This document shows positions 5,976-13,943 of a DNA stretch of 14,273 bases, piece by piece (position 1 is the first letter of the stretch; each line of letters starts with the position of its first letter). The translations under genes were made by a program, and so were the position numbers. The stretch comes from Lentimicrobium sp. (GTDB lineage Bacteria; Bacteroidota; Bacteroidia; Flavobacteriales; Flavobacteriaceae). Location: positions 1 through 14,273 of the forward strand of contig JAEMQE010000168.1 of the NCBI GenBank assembly GCA_022758945.1, in the 5' to 3' direction. The notes under the pieces are model-generated. The model was not told the DNA's origin. It ran no database searches and saw only the letters and a list, made by a program, of their open reading frames with translations.

Positions 5976-8264
5976 ATGAAAAAAAGGTTTCTATATTTTT
6001 TATTTCTCATTTTTATACAAACAGGTTTTGCCCAAAACAATTTGTTATGGCAAGGCTATTTTTCCTATAATGACATTAAGGATTTGTCTCAATCGGCAAC
6101 AACCATTTTTGCGGCTTCTGAAAATGCGTTGTTTTCAAAAAACACAAGTACTAATCAGCTTAAAACGACTAATACTATTGATGGACTTTCCGGTCAAACA
6201 ATATCGGCATTGTATTACAGCAGCACATCCAATAAAACCCTTGTAGGCTATGAAAATGGGTTAATGATTGTAATTAACGAAGCCGATGGCAGTATGCTGA
6301 ATATTGTAGATATTATCAATAAACAACTTCCTTCAAACATAAAAAAAATCAATCATTTTATGGAATACAAAGGGATTGTTTATGTTTCCTGTGATTTTGG
6401 AATCGTTCAATTCAATTTAGCCACAATGTTGTTTGGCGACACTTATTTTATTGGCAATAATGGAGCTGAGATTAGTGTTACCCAAACTGCGATCTTTAAT
6501 GGTTCTATTTATGCATCTTCAAATGACGGCATCAGAAGAGCGGATATTGCCAGTAAAAATTTAATTGATTTTAACCAGTGGATACAAATTGCCACAGGAA
6601 GTTGGTCAAGCATAGAGACTTTCGATACGGAACTAATTGCAATAAATGCCTCAGGATATATTCATAAATATGATTCAGCCTCTAATTCTTTTACAGGATA
6701 TTTACAACTTCCGCAAGCTTCTGTAGATATGAGAGTGAGTAGTAATTATTTGATTATAACTACAGCAAGCAGTGTGTATGTTTATAATAAACAATTGGCA
6801 CTTGTTCGTCAAATAAACAGCAATCAAATTCTGGGAAGTATTTCTACTTTTGCTTGTGCAACAAGTATTGGAGACATATTATATATTGGAACGAAAGAAA
6901 ATGGATTGATAAACACCACAATTTCTGTCGCTTCAGCTTTTGAAAACAACACTCCAATTGGTCCTTCCAGAAATAGTATATTTGCACTTCAAGCCACTTC
7001 AACAATACTTTGGACTGTGTATGGTGATTATAATGAAGGATATAACCCATATCCATTAGACAATTATGGTATTAGTAAATATAGTGTCACAGGATGGTTG
7101 AATATTCCTTACGAAAAAGTTTTTGGAGCCAAGTCAATATCCAGAATCACTGTGAATCCCAATAATGAAAACGAAGTTTATGCCAGTTCCTTTTTTTCGG
7201 GTTTGCTGAAAATTGTAAATGATGTACCCAAAATATTGTACAATCAAACGAATAGCGGATTAGAATCAATAACTTTTCTAGGGCCTAACTATATTGATGT
7301 TAGAATTAATGGAGCCGCATTTGATAAATCCGGAAATCTTTGGTTGAATAACAGCCTAATTCAAAAGGGGTTAAAAGTATTCAAAGCGGATGGACAATGG
7401 CAAAGTTTTTCATTAGACGGTATTCTGGATAAAAGTATTGATGCAAGTATGGGTCGACTAATAATTGACAAAAATGGCACCAAATGGTGGTGTACGAATA
7501 CGGATGGTTTGATAAGTTATAATGAATCTATCAATAAATTTAAAAAAATAACATTTGGTTCAGACAAAGGGAATTTACCAACAACTGATGTAAGAGCAAT
7601 TGCAGTGGATAATAGAAACCAACTTTGGATAGGAACTAAAAAAGGGTTAAGAGTTTTGTCCAATGTGAGTGCTTTTCTAACCGAAGACCAAATGACAACA
7701 AATTCCATAATAATTTTAGATAATGGTTTGGCTCAAGAATTAATGTATGAACAATTTATTACTGATATTGTGGTAGATGGAGCTAATAATAAGTGGATTG
7801 GAACTGCTGATTCAGGGGTGTTTTTAGTTTCGCCAAACGGACAGGAAACGAAATATCATTTTACGACAAACAATTCACCATTGCCTAGCAATACAATAAA
7901 CGACATTGACATAAACAGCACGACAGGAGAAGTTTTTATAGCTACTACCAAAGGTTTAATTTCTTTCAAAGGAACTGCAACCAAAGCCAATGAAGATTTG
8001 AATAATGTATATGTGTATCCAAATCCGGTGCGCCCGGAATACGAAGGAACTGTAAAAATTGCAGGATTATTAGATAAAGCCAATGTAAAAATCACTGACG
8101 TTGAAGGTAATCTGGTTTACGAAACCACTTCCGAAGGCGGAACTATAGAATGGGATACAACGGCTTTTGGGAAATACAAAGTAGCTTCCGGAGTATATCT
8201 GATTTTTGTTGCAGCCCAAGACGGAATAGAAACCAAGGTAAAAAAAGTGATGATAATTAGATAA
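5976..8264 (+). CDS. porZ: PorZ-like type IX secretion system surface protein
   Basis: A 762-residue exported protein; the ATG at 5976 gives a clean signal peptide (MKKRFLYFLFLIFIQTGFA, then QNN), while the longer frame from 5940 adds an unlikely extension. The body has repeating propeller blades: WQGYFSYNDIKDLSQSATT near the mature N-terminus, and later blades such as NKWIGTADSGVFLVS and NQLWIGTKKGLRVL of the two-component-regulator propeller kind. The last ~90 residues are a type IX sorting domain starting VYVYPNPV (Y681-V685), with EWDTTAFGKYKVASGVYLIF and a lysine-rich KVKKVMIIR end. P. gingivalis PorZ (776 residues) has the same order, two propellers plus an uncleaved C-terminal domain, and delivers anionic LPS to the PorU sortase. 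The assignment rests on architecture and length; a general T9SS-exported propeller protein is the alternative. Confidence 0.82.
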   Translation: MKKRFLYFLFLIFIQTGFAQNNLLWQGYFSYNDIKDLSQSATTIFAASENALFSKNTSTNQLKTTNTIDGLSGQTISALYYSSTSNKTLVGYENGLMIVINEADGSMLNIVDIINKQLPSNIKKINHFMEYKGIVYVSCDFGIVQFNLATMLFGDTYFIGNNGAEISVTQTAIFNGSIYASSNDGIRRADIASKNLIDFNQWIQIATGSWSSIETFDTELIAINASGYIHKYDSASNSFTGYLQLPQASVDMRVSSNYLIITTASSVYVYNKQLALVRQINSNQILGSISTFACATSIGDILYIGTKENGLINTTISVASAFENNTPIGPSRNSIFALQATSTILWTVYGDYNEGYNPYPLDNYGISKYSVTGWLNIPYEKVFGAKSISRITVNPNNENEVYASSFFSGLLKIVNDVPKILYNQTNSGLESITFLGPNYIDVRINGAAFDKSGNLWLNNSLIQKGLKVFKADGQWQSFSLDGILDKSIDASMGRLIIDKNGTKWWCTNTDGLISYNESINKFKKITFGSDKGNLPTTDVRAIAVDNRNQLWIGTKKGLRVLSNVSAFLTEDQMTTNSIIILDNGLAQELMYEQFITDIVVDGANNKWIGTADSGVFLVSPNGQETKYHFTTNNSPLPSNTINDIDINSTTGEVFIATTKGLISFKGTATKANEDLNNVYVYPNPVRPEYEGTVKIAGLLDKANVKITDVEGNLVYETTSEGGTIEWDTTAFGKYKVASGVYLIFVAAQDGIETKVKKVMIIR

Positions 8265-8323
8265 ATTACGAATTCCAAATTACGAATTCCAAATCGTAAT
8301 TTCGTAATTAAAGTTTCGTAATT
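8263..8323. repeat. AATTACGAATT-type intergenic repeat between porZ-like and recO
   Basis: Two adjacent 14-bp units, aaattacgaattcc, occupy 8263-8276 and 8277-8290. They are followed by the inverted form cgtaatttcgtaatt and another tttcgtaatt. The first unit overlaps the stop codon of the upstream gene, and the block fills nearly the whole 62-base gap before recO. Parts also resemble a -7 box (TAATTTCG), so it could influence recO transcription. Confidence 0.7.
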
Positions 8324-8326
8324 AAT

Positions 8327-9040
8327 ATGTTAATCAAAACCAAAGCTATAGTCATTTCTTCCCTCAAATACCAAGAGAAAAGCTTGATTGTAAAATGCTT
8401 TACACAATCTCACGGTTTAAAAACCTACTTTGTTCGCGATGCCTTTTCCTCCCGGAAATCAAACCAGAAAATTGCGTATTTCCAGCCGTTGACGATTCTC
8501 GAAATCGAAGCTGTTCATAAAAATAAAGGCACTTTAGAAAACTTCAAAGAAATCAAAATCGCAATTCCATTTCAAACCATTCATTCCAATATTTTTAAGA
8601 GTACGATTGTGATGTTTATTTCTGAAATTTTGCATCATTCCATCCACGAAGAAGAAAAAAACGAACACCTTTTTGCTTTCTTAGAAACCGCTTTATTCTG
8701 GCTTGACAATCACGATGAAACCGCTAATTTTCACTTGATTTTAATGCTTGAAATAACAAAATATCTTGGTTTTTATCCCGATATTTCCGAAATGGAATTC
8801 CCTTTTTTCGATGCAAACGAAGGGATTTTTACCCCATTTCACGGAATCGGTTCTTTAGCGGAACACGAAACCAACCTCTTCAAAAAACTCATTAATTTAA
8901 AATTTGATAACGACCAAAAAATCTTCCACGTCATCGAAAGGCAAATCATTTTGAAAATCCTGATTGATTACTACATTTTTCATCTCGACGGATTCCGAAA
9001 GCCAAAATCTTTGGACGTTCTGAAAGAAGTTTTTTCTTGA
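8327..9040 (+). CDS. recO: DNA repair protein RecO
   Basis: RecO works with RecR to load RecA onto SSB-coated single-stranded DNA in RecF-pathway recombinational repair. The 237-residue protein has the usual length. Its N-terminal OB-fold segment begins MLIKTKAIVISSLKYQEKSLIVKCFT and continues with GLKTYFVRDAF, the typical RecO opening. The C-terminal helical part contains FHLILMLEITKYLGFYPD, matching the family's F-x-x-x-L-L-x-x-x-G-x-x-P segment. Only one cysteine is visible (C24), so the zinc-binding cysteines of some RecO proteins are absent, as in E. coli. It follows the porZ-like gene on the same strand after a 62-base repeat-filled gap. It is not obviously linked to ileS, which has its own candidate promoter. 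Confidence 0.9.
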   Translation: MLIKTKAIVISSLKYQEKSLIVKCFTQSHGLKTYFVRDAFSSRKSNQKIAYFQPLTILEIEAVHKNKGTLENFKEIKIAIPFQTIHSNIFKSTIVMFISEILHHSIHEEEKNEHLFAFLETALFWLDNHDETANFHLILMLEITKYLGFYPDISEMEFPFFDANEGIFTPFHGIGSLAEHETNLFKKLINLKFDNDQKIFHVIERQIILKILIDYYIFHLDGFRKPKSLDVLKEVFS

Positions 9041-9059
9041 AAAATTTCCCCTCGAATGA

Positions 9060-9109
9060 CACAAATTTTCACGAATAAAAAAAATTAGTGTGAATTCGTG
9101 AAATTTGTG
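9060..9109. repeat. Inverted repeat of CACAAATTTTCACGAAT type between recO and ileS
   Basis: CACAAATTTTCACGAAT (9060-9076) is the reverse complement of ATTCGTGAAATTTGTG (9094-9109) apart from one missing base. The 17-base loop is AT-rich and holds tagtgtg. It lies 20 bases after the recO stop and could fold in the 3' UTR, but without a T tract after the 3' arm it is a poor intrinsic terminator. Confidence 0.75.
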
Positions 9110-9150
9110 GTTAAAAAACCGCTCAAGTCGATAACTTTTCCCTTTTGTTT

Positions 9151-9181
9151 TTTGCCTTTTTACTATTAATCACTACTTTCG
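9151..9181 (+). promoter_or_regulatory. Candidate ileS promoter
   Basis: TTTG at 9151-9154 and TACTTTCG at 9174-9181 are separated by 19 bases, the usual Bacteroidota -33 to -7 spacing. The -7 box differs from TAnnTTTG at one base. A start site would fall near 9187, about 20 bases before the ATG. Confidence 0.5.
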
Positions 9182-9206
9182 CACCACGATTTAAGAAAAG
9201 GATAAA

Positions 9207-12200
9207 ATGAGCATAAAATTTACTGAATACAAAGGACTTAACTTGCCTACAGTTGCATCGGAAGTACTTGATTTTTGGAAAAAAGAAAACATATTCGAAA
9301 AGAGCGTAACCACTCGCGAAGGCAACCCACCATTCGTGTTTTTTGAAGGACCACCTTCGGCAAATGGACTGCCGGGAATTCACCACGTGATGGCACGTGC
9401 GATTAAAGATATATTTTGCCGTTATAAAACCCAAAAAGGATTCCAAGTAAAGCGTAAAGCAGGATGGGATACCCACGGTTTGCCAGTAGAATTAGGTACC
9501 GAAGCTGCATTGGGAATCACCAAAGAAGACATCGGGAAAACCATTTCAATCGAAGAATACAACGAAGCTTGCAAAAAAACCGTGATGCGTTACACCGACG
9601 TGTGGAACGATTTGACCGAAAAAATGGGCTATTGGGTCGATATGGAAGATCCATACATCACCTACAAATCCAAGTATATGGAAACCGTTTGGTGGATTTT
9701 GAAACAAATCTACAACAAGGATTTGATGTACAAAGGCTACACCGTTCAGCCTTATTCTCCAAAAGCAGGAACAGGTCTGTCTTCGCACGAAGTGAATCAG
9801 CCGGGAAGTTATAGAGATGTTACCGATACAACGGTTGTGGCGCAATTCAAAAGTCTTTCCAAAGATGAGAACGGAGCTAATGAAGTTGAAAGAGCATTTA
9901 GGCTTGATAAAAACATAATTGGTTATAGAAACGACTTTTATTTTTTAGCTTGGACAACAACACCTTGGACTTTGCCTTCAAACACCGCTTTAACTGTTGG
10001 TCCGAAAATCGATTATGTTTTAGTTAAAACTTTCAATCAATATACCTTTTTACCTTCGAATGTAATTTTGGCCAAAAACTTGGTTGGAAAACAATTTGGA
10101 AAAGGATTTTTTGCTTCAATTGATTCTTCGGATTTTGAAAATTTCAAAGAAGGCGACAAGAAAATCCCTTACCAAATCCTAGCCGAATGTAAAGGTTCGA
10201 GTTTAGTTGGAATTCGTTACGAACAATTAATGAAATTCACTTTGCCTTATCAAAATCCAGAAAATGCTTTCCGTGTAATTTCAGGAGATTTTGTAACCAC
10301 CGAAGACGGAACAGGAATTGTACACACAGCGCCAACATTTGGTGCTGATGATGCTAAAGTAGCCAAAGAAGCAATTCCGGAAGTACCGCCAATGTTGGTT
10401 TTAGACGAAAATGCAAACCCAGTTCCATTGGTAAATTTGCAAGGAAAATTCATTGATGGTTTAGGAAGTTATTCTGGTAAATACGTTAAAAACGAATATT
10501 ATACGGATGGTGATGCTCCGGAACGTTCTGCAGATGTGGAAATTGCCATCCAGTTAAAAGAAGAAAATAAAGCTTTCAAAGTAGAGAAATACGTGCACAG
10601 TTACCCACATTGTTGGAGAACAGACACGCCAATTTTATATTATCCGTTGGATTCTTGGTTTATCGAAATTACCAAAGTTCGTGATCGAATGTTCGAACTC
10701 AACGAAACCATTAACTGGAAACCAAAATCAACCGGAGAAGGTCGTTTCGGGAATTGGTTGAAAAACGCCAACGATTGGAACTTATCACGATCTCGTTTTT
10801 GGGGAATTCCGTTACCGATTTGGAGAAACGAAGAAGGAACAGAAGAAATTTTAGTTGGTTCGGTAGAAGAATTATATAACGAAATTGAAAAATCAATCGC
10901 GGCTGGTTTCCAAGCAGCAAATCCTTTCAAAGGTTTCGAGATTGGAAATATGGACGAAGCTAACTATGATTTGGTTGACTTGCATAAAAATGTAGTCGAT
11001 GAAATTACCTTAGTTTCAGCTTCTGGAAAACCAATGAAACGCGAATCCGATTTGATTGACGTTTGGTTTGATTCGGGTTCAATGCCTTATGCACAATGGC
11101 ATTATCCTTTTGAAAACAAAGACAAAATAGACGAAAACAAAGACTTCCCTGCTGATTTTATTGCCGAAGGTGTCGATCAAACTCGGGGATGGTTTTATAC
11201 TTTGCACGCGATTGCCACTTTGGTTTTTGATAAAGTAGCGTATAAAAATGTAGTTTCAAACGGTTTGGTTTTGGACAAAAACGGACAGAAAATGTCTAAA
11301 CGTCTAGGAAATGCAGCCGATCCATTCGAAACATTAAATGAATACGGTCCTGATGCCACGCGTTGGTACATGATTTCGAATGCAAATCCTTGGGATAACT
11401 TGAAATTTGACTTGGAAGGAATTGCTGAGGTTAGAAGAAAATTCTTCGGAACGCTATACAACACTTATTCTTTCTTTTCGTTGTATGCTAACATCGATAA
11501 TTTCACTTATGCCGAAGCTGAGGTTCCGTTAAACGAAAGACCCGAAATCGACCAGTGGATTATTTCCGAATTGAATACTTTGGTAAAAGTAGTTGATGAA
11601 GCATACTCCGATTATGAACCAACAAAAGCGGCTCGTGCGATTTCAGAATTTGTGAGTGAAAACTTGAGTAACTGGTATGTTCGTTTGTGTCGTCGCCGTT
11701 TTTGGAAAGGCGAATATGCTCAAGATAAAATTGCGGCTTACCAAACTTTATACACCTGTTTGTTGACCATAAGTAAATTGGGTGCGCCAATCGCTCCTTT
11801 CTTTATGGACAAGCTTTACAGAGACTTGACATTGGCTACAAAATCAGAAAAATTCGACTCTGTACATTTAGCAGAATTTCCAAAATACGTTGAAAACTTT
11901 GTTGATAAATCGTTGGAGAGCAAAATGCAGAAAGCGCAGACGATTTCGTCACTGGTTTTATCACTTCGAAAAAAGGAAATGATTAAGGTGCGTCAACCTT
12001 TGCAAAAGGTAATGATTCCAGTACTTGACGAGAGTTTTAGAGCTGAAATTGAGGCAGTTTCTGACCTTATAAAAGCGGAAGTAAACGTGAAAGAAATCGT
12101 GCTTTTGGACGATGCTTCAGGGATTTTGGTAAAACAAATTAAACCAAATTTCAAGGCTCTTGGACCACGATTTGGAAAAGATATGGGATTGATAGCCAAA

Positions 12201-12647
12201 GAGATACAAGGTTTTACGGCTCAGCAAATCAATCAATTAGACAAGGAAGGAAGCCTAAGTATTGTTATTTCAGGAAATAGTATAATTTTATCATTAGAAG
12301 ATGTGGAGATTTCTTCTCAGGATATTGAGGGCTGGCTGGTTGCCAACTCAAACGGAATAACGGTTGCGCTGGATATTACGATTTCGGACGAATTAAAAGA
12401 GGAAGGAATTGCCAGAGAATTGGTAAACAGAATTCAGAACATAAGAAAAGATTCAGGATTTGAGGTTACTGATAAAATTAAAGTACATTTGCAAAAAAAT
12501 TCAGAATTAGAAAAAGCTGTTATTGCAAATGAAGCATATATTAAATCAGAAACATTAACAGAAACTTTACTATTTGAAGATGCCATAATAGATGGTACAG
12601 ACATTGAATTTGACGAGATAAAAACAAAAATAACAATTACAAAATAG
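9207..12647 (+). CDS. ileS: Isoleucyl-tRNA synthetase, type 2 (IleRS2-like), altered HIGH motif
   Basis: It charges tRNA-Ile with isoleucine in the cytoplasm. The 1146-residue protein is longer than E. coli IleRS (about 940). The class I signature lies in PPSANGLPGIHHVMARAIKD, where the HIGH site reads GIHH (G57-I58-H59-H60). The editing domain is intact by eye, with WTTTPWTLPSNTAL (around 247-260) and GTGIVHTAPTFGADD. The second signature is KMSKR (695-699), as in eukaryotic-type enzymes. The anticodon-binding region includes NWYVRLCRRRFW, and a long C-terminal extension follows instead of the bacterial zinc finger. These features place it with IleRS2, the group known for low mupirocin sensitivity. 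The ATG at 9207 follows a candidate promoter, and the next gene starts 7 bases after the stop, so co-transcription is likely. Confidence 0.95.
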   Translation: MSIKFTEYKGLNLPTVASEVLDFWKKENIFEKSVTTREGNPPFVFFEGPPSANGLPGIHHVMARAIKDIFCRYKTQKGFQVKRKAGWDTHGLPVELGTEAALGITKEDIGKTISIEEYNEACKKTVMRYTDVWNDLTEKMGYWVDMEDPYITYKSKYMETVWWILKQIYNKDLMYKGYTVQPYSPKAGTGLSSHEVNQPGSYRDVTDTTVVAQFKSLSKDENGANEVERAFRLDKNIIGYRNDFYFLAWTTTPWTLPSNTALTVGPKIDYVLVKTFNQYTFLPSNVILAKNLVGKQFGKGFFASIDSSDFENFKEGDKKIPYQILAECKGSSLVGIRYEQLMKFTLPYQNPENAFRVISGDFVTTEDGTGIVHTAPTFGADDAKVAKEAIPEVPPMLVLDENANPVPLVNLQGKFIDGLGSYSGKYVKNEYYTDGDAPERSADVEIAIQLKEENKAFKVEKYVHSYPHCWRTDTPILYYPLDSWFIEITKVRDRMFELNETINWKPKSTGEGRFGNWLKNANDWNLSRSRFWGIPLPIWRNEEGTEEILVGSVEELYNEIEKSIAAGFQAANPFKGFEIGNMDEANYDLVDLHKNVVDEITLVSASGKPMKRESDLIDVWFDSGSMPYAQWHYPFENKDKIDENKDFPADFIAEGVDQTRGWFYTLHAIATLVFDKVAYKNVVSNGLVLDKNGQKMSKRLGNAADPFETLNEYGPDATRWYMISNANPWDNLKFDLEGIAEVRRKFFGTLYNTYSFFSLYANIDNFTYAEAEVPLNERPEIDQWIISELNTLVKVVDEAYSDYEPTKAARAISEFVSENLSNWYVRLCRRRFWKGEYAQDKIAAYQTLYTCLLTISKLGAPIAPFFMDKLYRDLTLATKSEKFDSVHLAEFPKYVENFVDKSLESKMQKAQTISSLVLSLRKKEMIKVRQPLQKVMIPVLDESFRAEIEAVSDLIKAEVNVKEIVLLDDASGILVKQIKPNFKALGPRFGKDMGLIAKEIQGFTAQQINQLDKEGSLSIVISGNSIILSLEDVEISSQDIEGWLVANSNGITVALDITISDELKEEGIARELVNRIQNIRKDSGFEVTDKIKVHLQKNSELEKAVIANEAYIKSETLTETLLFEDAIIDGTDIEFDEIKTKITITK

Positions 12648-12654
12648 AACAAAA

Positions 12655-13035
12655 ATGATAGATGAAATTGCAAGATACTCAGACGCTGATTTGGCTGAGT
12701 TCAAAGAGCTTATCCTTAAAAAAATAAACAAAGCACAAGCAGATCTAGATTTGATAAAAAGTGCTTATATGAACGATTTAAATAACGGTACCGACGATAC
12801 TTCGCCTACTTTCAAAGCATTTGAAGAAGGTAGCGAAACAATGTCTAAGGAAGCCAATTCACAGTTGGCAATCCGTCAGGAGAAGTTCATTCGTGACTTG
12901 AAAAACGCACTTTTCCGTGTAGAAAACAAAACTTATGGAACGTGCAAAGTAACAGGTAAATTAATCAGCAAAGAAAGATTATTGATTGTTCCTCACGCAA
13001 CTATGAGTATCGAAGCAAAAAACTTGCAACGATAA
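12655..13035 (+). CDS. DksA/TraR-family protein lacking zinc-finger cysteines
   Basis: A 126-residue, mostly helical, cytoplasmic protein starting 7 bases after ileS. The C-terminal part aligns with E. coli DksA around YGTCKVTGKLISKERLLIVPHATMSIEAK: C97 matches the first zinc cysteine, but the other three positions are T100, S118 and A121. The coiled-coil arms are visible (about 10-45 and 60-92), yet no DxxDxA tip like that of E. coli DksA can be found. DksA proteins bind the RNA polymerase secondary channel and act with ppGpp. Similar zinc-less relatives appear common in Bacteroidota, so this is probably a lineage form rather than a broken gene. Whether it acts as DksA does is open. A strong terminator follows, so ileS and this gene form a likely operon. 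Confidence 0.85.
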   Translation: MIDEIARYSDADLAEFKELILKKINKAQADLDLIKSAYMNDLNNGTDDTSPTFKAFEEGSETMSKEANSQLAIRQEKFIRDLKNALFRVENKTYGTCKVTGKLISKERLLIVPHATMSIEAKNLQR

Positions 13036-13056
13036 TTCATTTGTCATAAAGCAATT

Positions 13057-13082
13057 AACGCTCCGTTTGGGGCGTTTTTTTT
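13057..13082 (+). terminator. Intrinsic terminator after the DksA-family gene
   Basis: AACGCTCC (13057-13064) pairs with GGGGCGTT (13069-13076), eight pairs with one G-U, around a GTTT loop. A run of eight T follows (13075-13082). It should end the ileS transcript 22 bases after the stop codon. Confidence 0.9.
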
Positions 13083-13094
13083 AGAAAATAGCAT

Positions 13095-13102
13095 TACTTT
13101 TG
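13095..13102 (+). promoter_or_regulatory. Candidate lspA promoter (-7 box)
   Basis: TACTTTTG is an exact match to TAnnTTTG, 19 bases before the lspA ATG and directly after the terminator. The -33 region overlaps the terminator's T run, with no TTG but several T. Confidence 0.5.
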
Positions 13103-13121
13103 CGGCATTAAAATTTATAAA

Positions 13122-13730
13122 ATGACATTACGAAAAGCGTATTTGATAGTTTTTATCATCTTACTTGTTGACCAACTTTCTAAAATATACATTAAAACCA
13201 ATTTCATTTATGGTGAAAGTGGGCAAATTGACGTTACTGGTTGGTTCAAAATCCTATTGATAGAAAACGAAGGAATGGCTTGGGGAACAGTAATTCCAGG
13301 ACTTTACGGTAAATTGTTTCTAACGATTTTTCGTCTCGTTGCTGTTACAGGAATTGGTTATTGGCTTTGGGATTCTGTCGAAAGAAAACACAGCTCAAAC
13401 TACTTGATTGTGGCTATTTCCCTAATTCTTGCAGGTGCTTTTGGTAACATCATCGACTCAGTTTTTTATGGAGTAATTTTCGATGATAGCTACGGACATT
13501 TGGCTACTTTATTTACTGACAAACCTTATGGAACCTGGTTCCACGGAAAAGTAGTAGATATGTTATATTTCCCATTATTCGAAGGAAACTGGCCAGAATG
13601 GATGCCAGTTATTGGTGGACAACATTTTAAATTCTTCAATGCGATTTTCAACATTGCCGATGCTGCTATTTCTACAGGCGTTGGGATTTTATTAGTTTTC
13701 AATAAGAAGGCATTTCATCACCATCATTAG
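13122..13730 (+). CDS. lspA: Lipoprotein signal peptidase (signal peptidase II)
   Basis: It cleaves signal peptides from prolipoproteins in the inner membrane. At 202 residues it is longer than the E. coli enzyme (about 165). Four membrane helices are apparent: 5-23 with VDQLSK, about 62-83, 93-112 and 174-194. Conserved blocks are NEGMAWG (49-55, the family's NxGxAxG), GAFGNIIDSVFYG (105-117), KVVDMLYF (D146) and FNIADAAIS (D180); D146 and D180 match the two catalytic aspartates. Extra length comes from loops at about 119-142 and 152-170, on either side of KVVD, plus the tail. The protein ends KKAFHHHH. The stop TAG begins repeat copy B. The gene has its own candidate promoter behind the upstream terminator. 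Confidence 0.94.
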   Translation: MTLRKAYLIVFIILLVDQLSKIYIKTNFIYGESGQIDVTGWFKILLIENEGMAWGTVIPGLYGKLFLTIFRLVAVTGIGYWLWDSVERKHSSNYLIVAISLILAGAFGNIIDSVFYGVIFDDSYGHLATLFTDKPYGTWFHGKVVDMLYFPLFEGNWPEWMPVIGGQHFKFFNAIFNIADAAISTGVGILLVFNKKAFHHHH

Positions 13731-13814
13731 GAGCTTTTTCCTGCTATTTGCTGCAATCTTTTTTTCGGTAAAGATCTCAAAAAAGGATTTTCGCTGCTAT
13801 CAGGGCTAGGGAAT
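13727..13814 (+). repeat. Stop-codon-overlapping repeat, copy B
   Basis: It starts ttaggagct, with tag as the lspA stop codon, and ends gggctagggaat. It shares both ends and the internal TTTCC(C/T)GCT and CTATC(G/A)GGGCTAGG blocks with copy A (2024-2101). The central hairpin is AATCTTTTTT pairing with AAAAAAGGATT, with the same extra G as in copy A but a different pairing sequence. The remaining gene-free stretch to 13943 shows nothing else I can identify. Confidence 0.75.
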
Positions 13815-13943
13815 TGGGTAACTTCGAAAATCTTGCTGGCGAATTTTCCTGACTTCATACTCAAAATCCTATAAGCAGTTACGACTTTTAGCTTCGAGTT
13901 TTGTTCACAGTGTTAGTTGACTATTGGAAGAACGATAGTTAGG

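Noticed and set aside
9123..9845. Antisense and alternative-frame open frames within ileS
   Set aside because: They are shadows of the strongly conserved IleRS reading frame and have low-complexity or implausible protein sequence.
13716..13730. Terminal HHHH of LspA as an engineered His-tag or vector join
   Set aside because: Only four His occur, followed by a natural flavobacterial repeat shared with another site in the window, and no linker or vector sequence is present.
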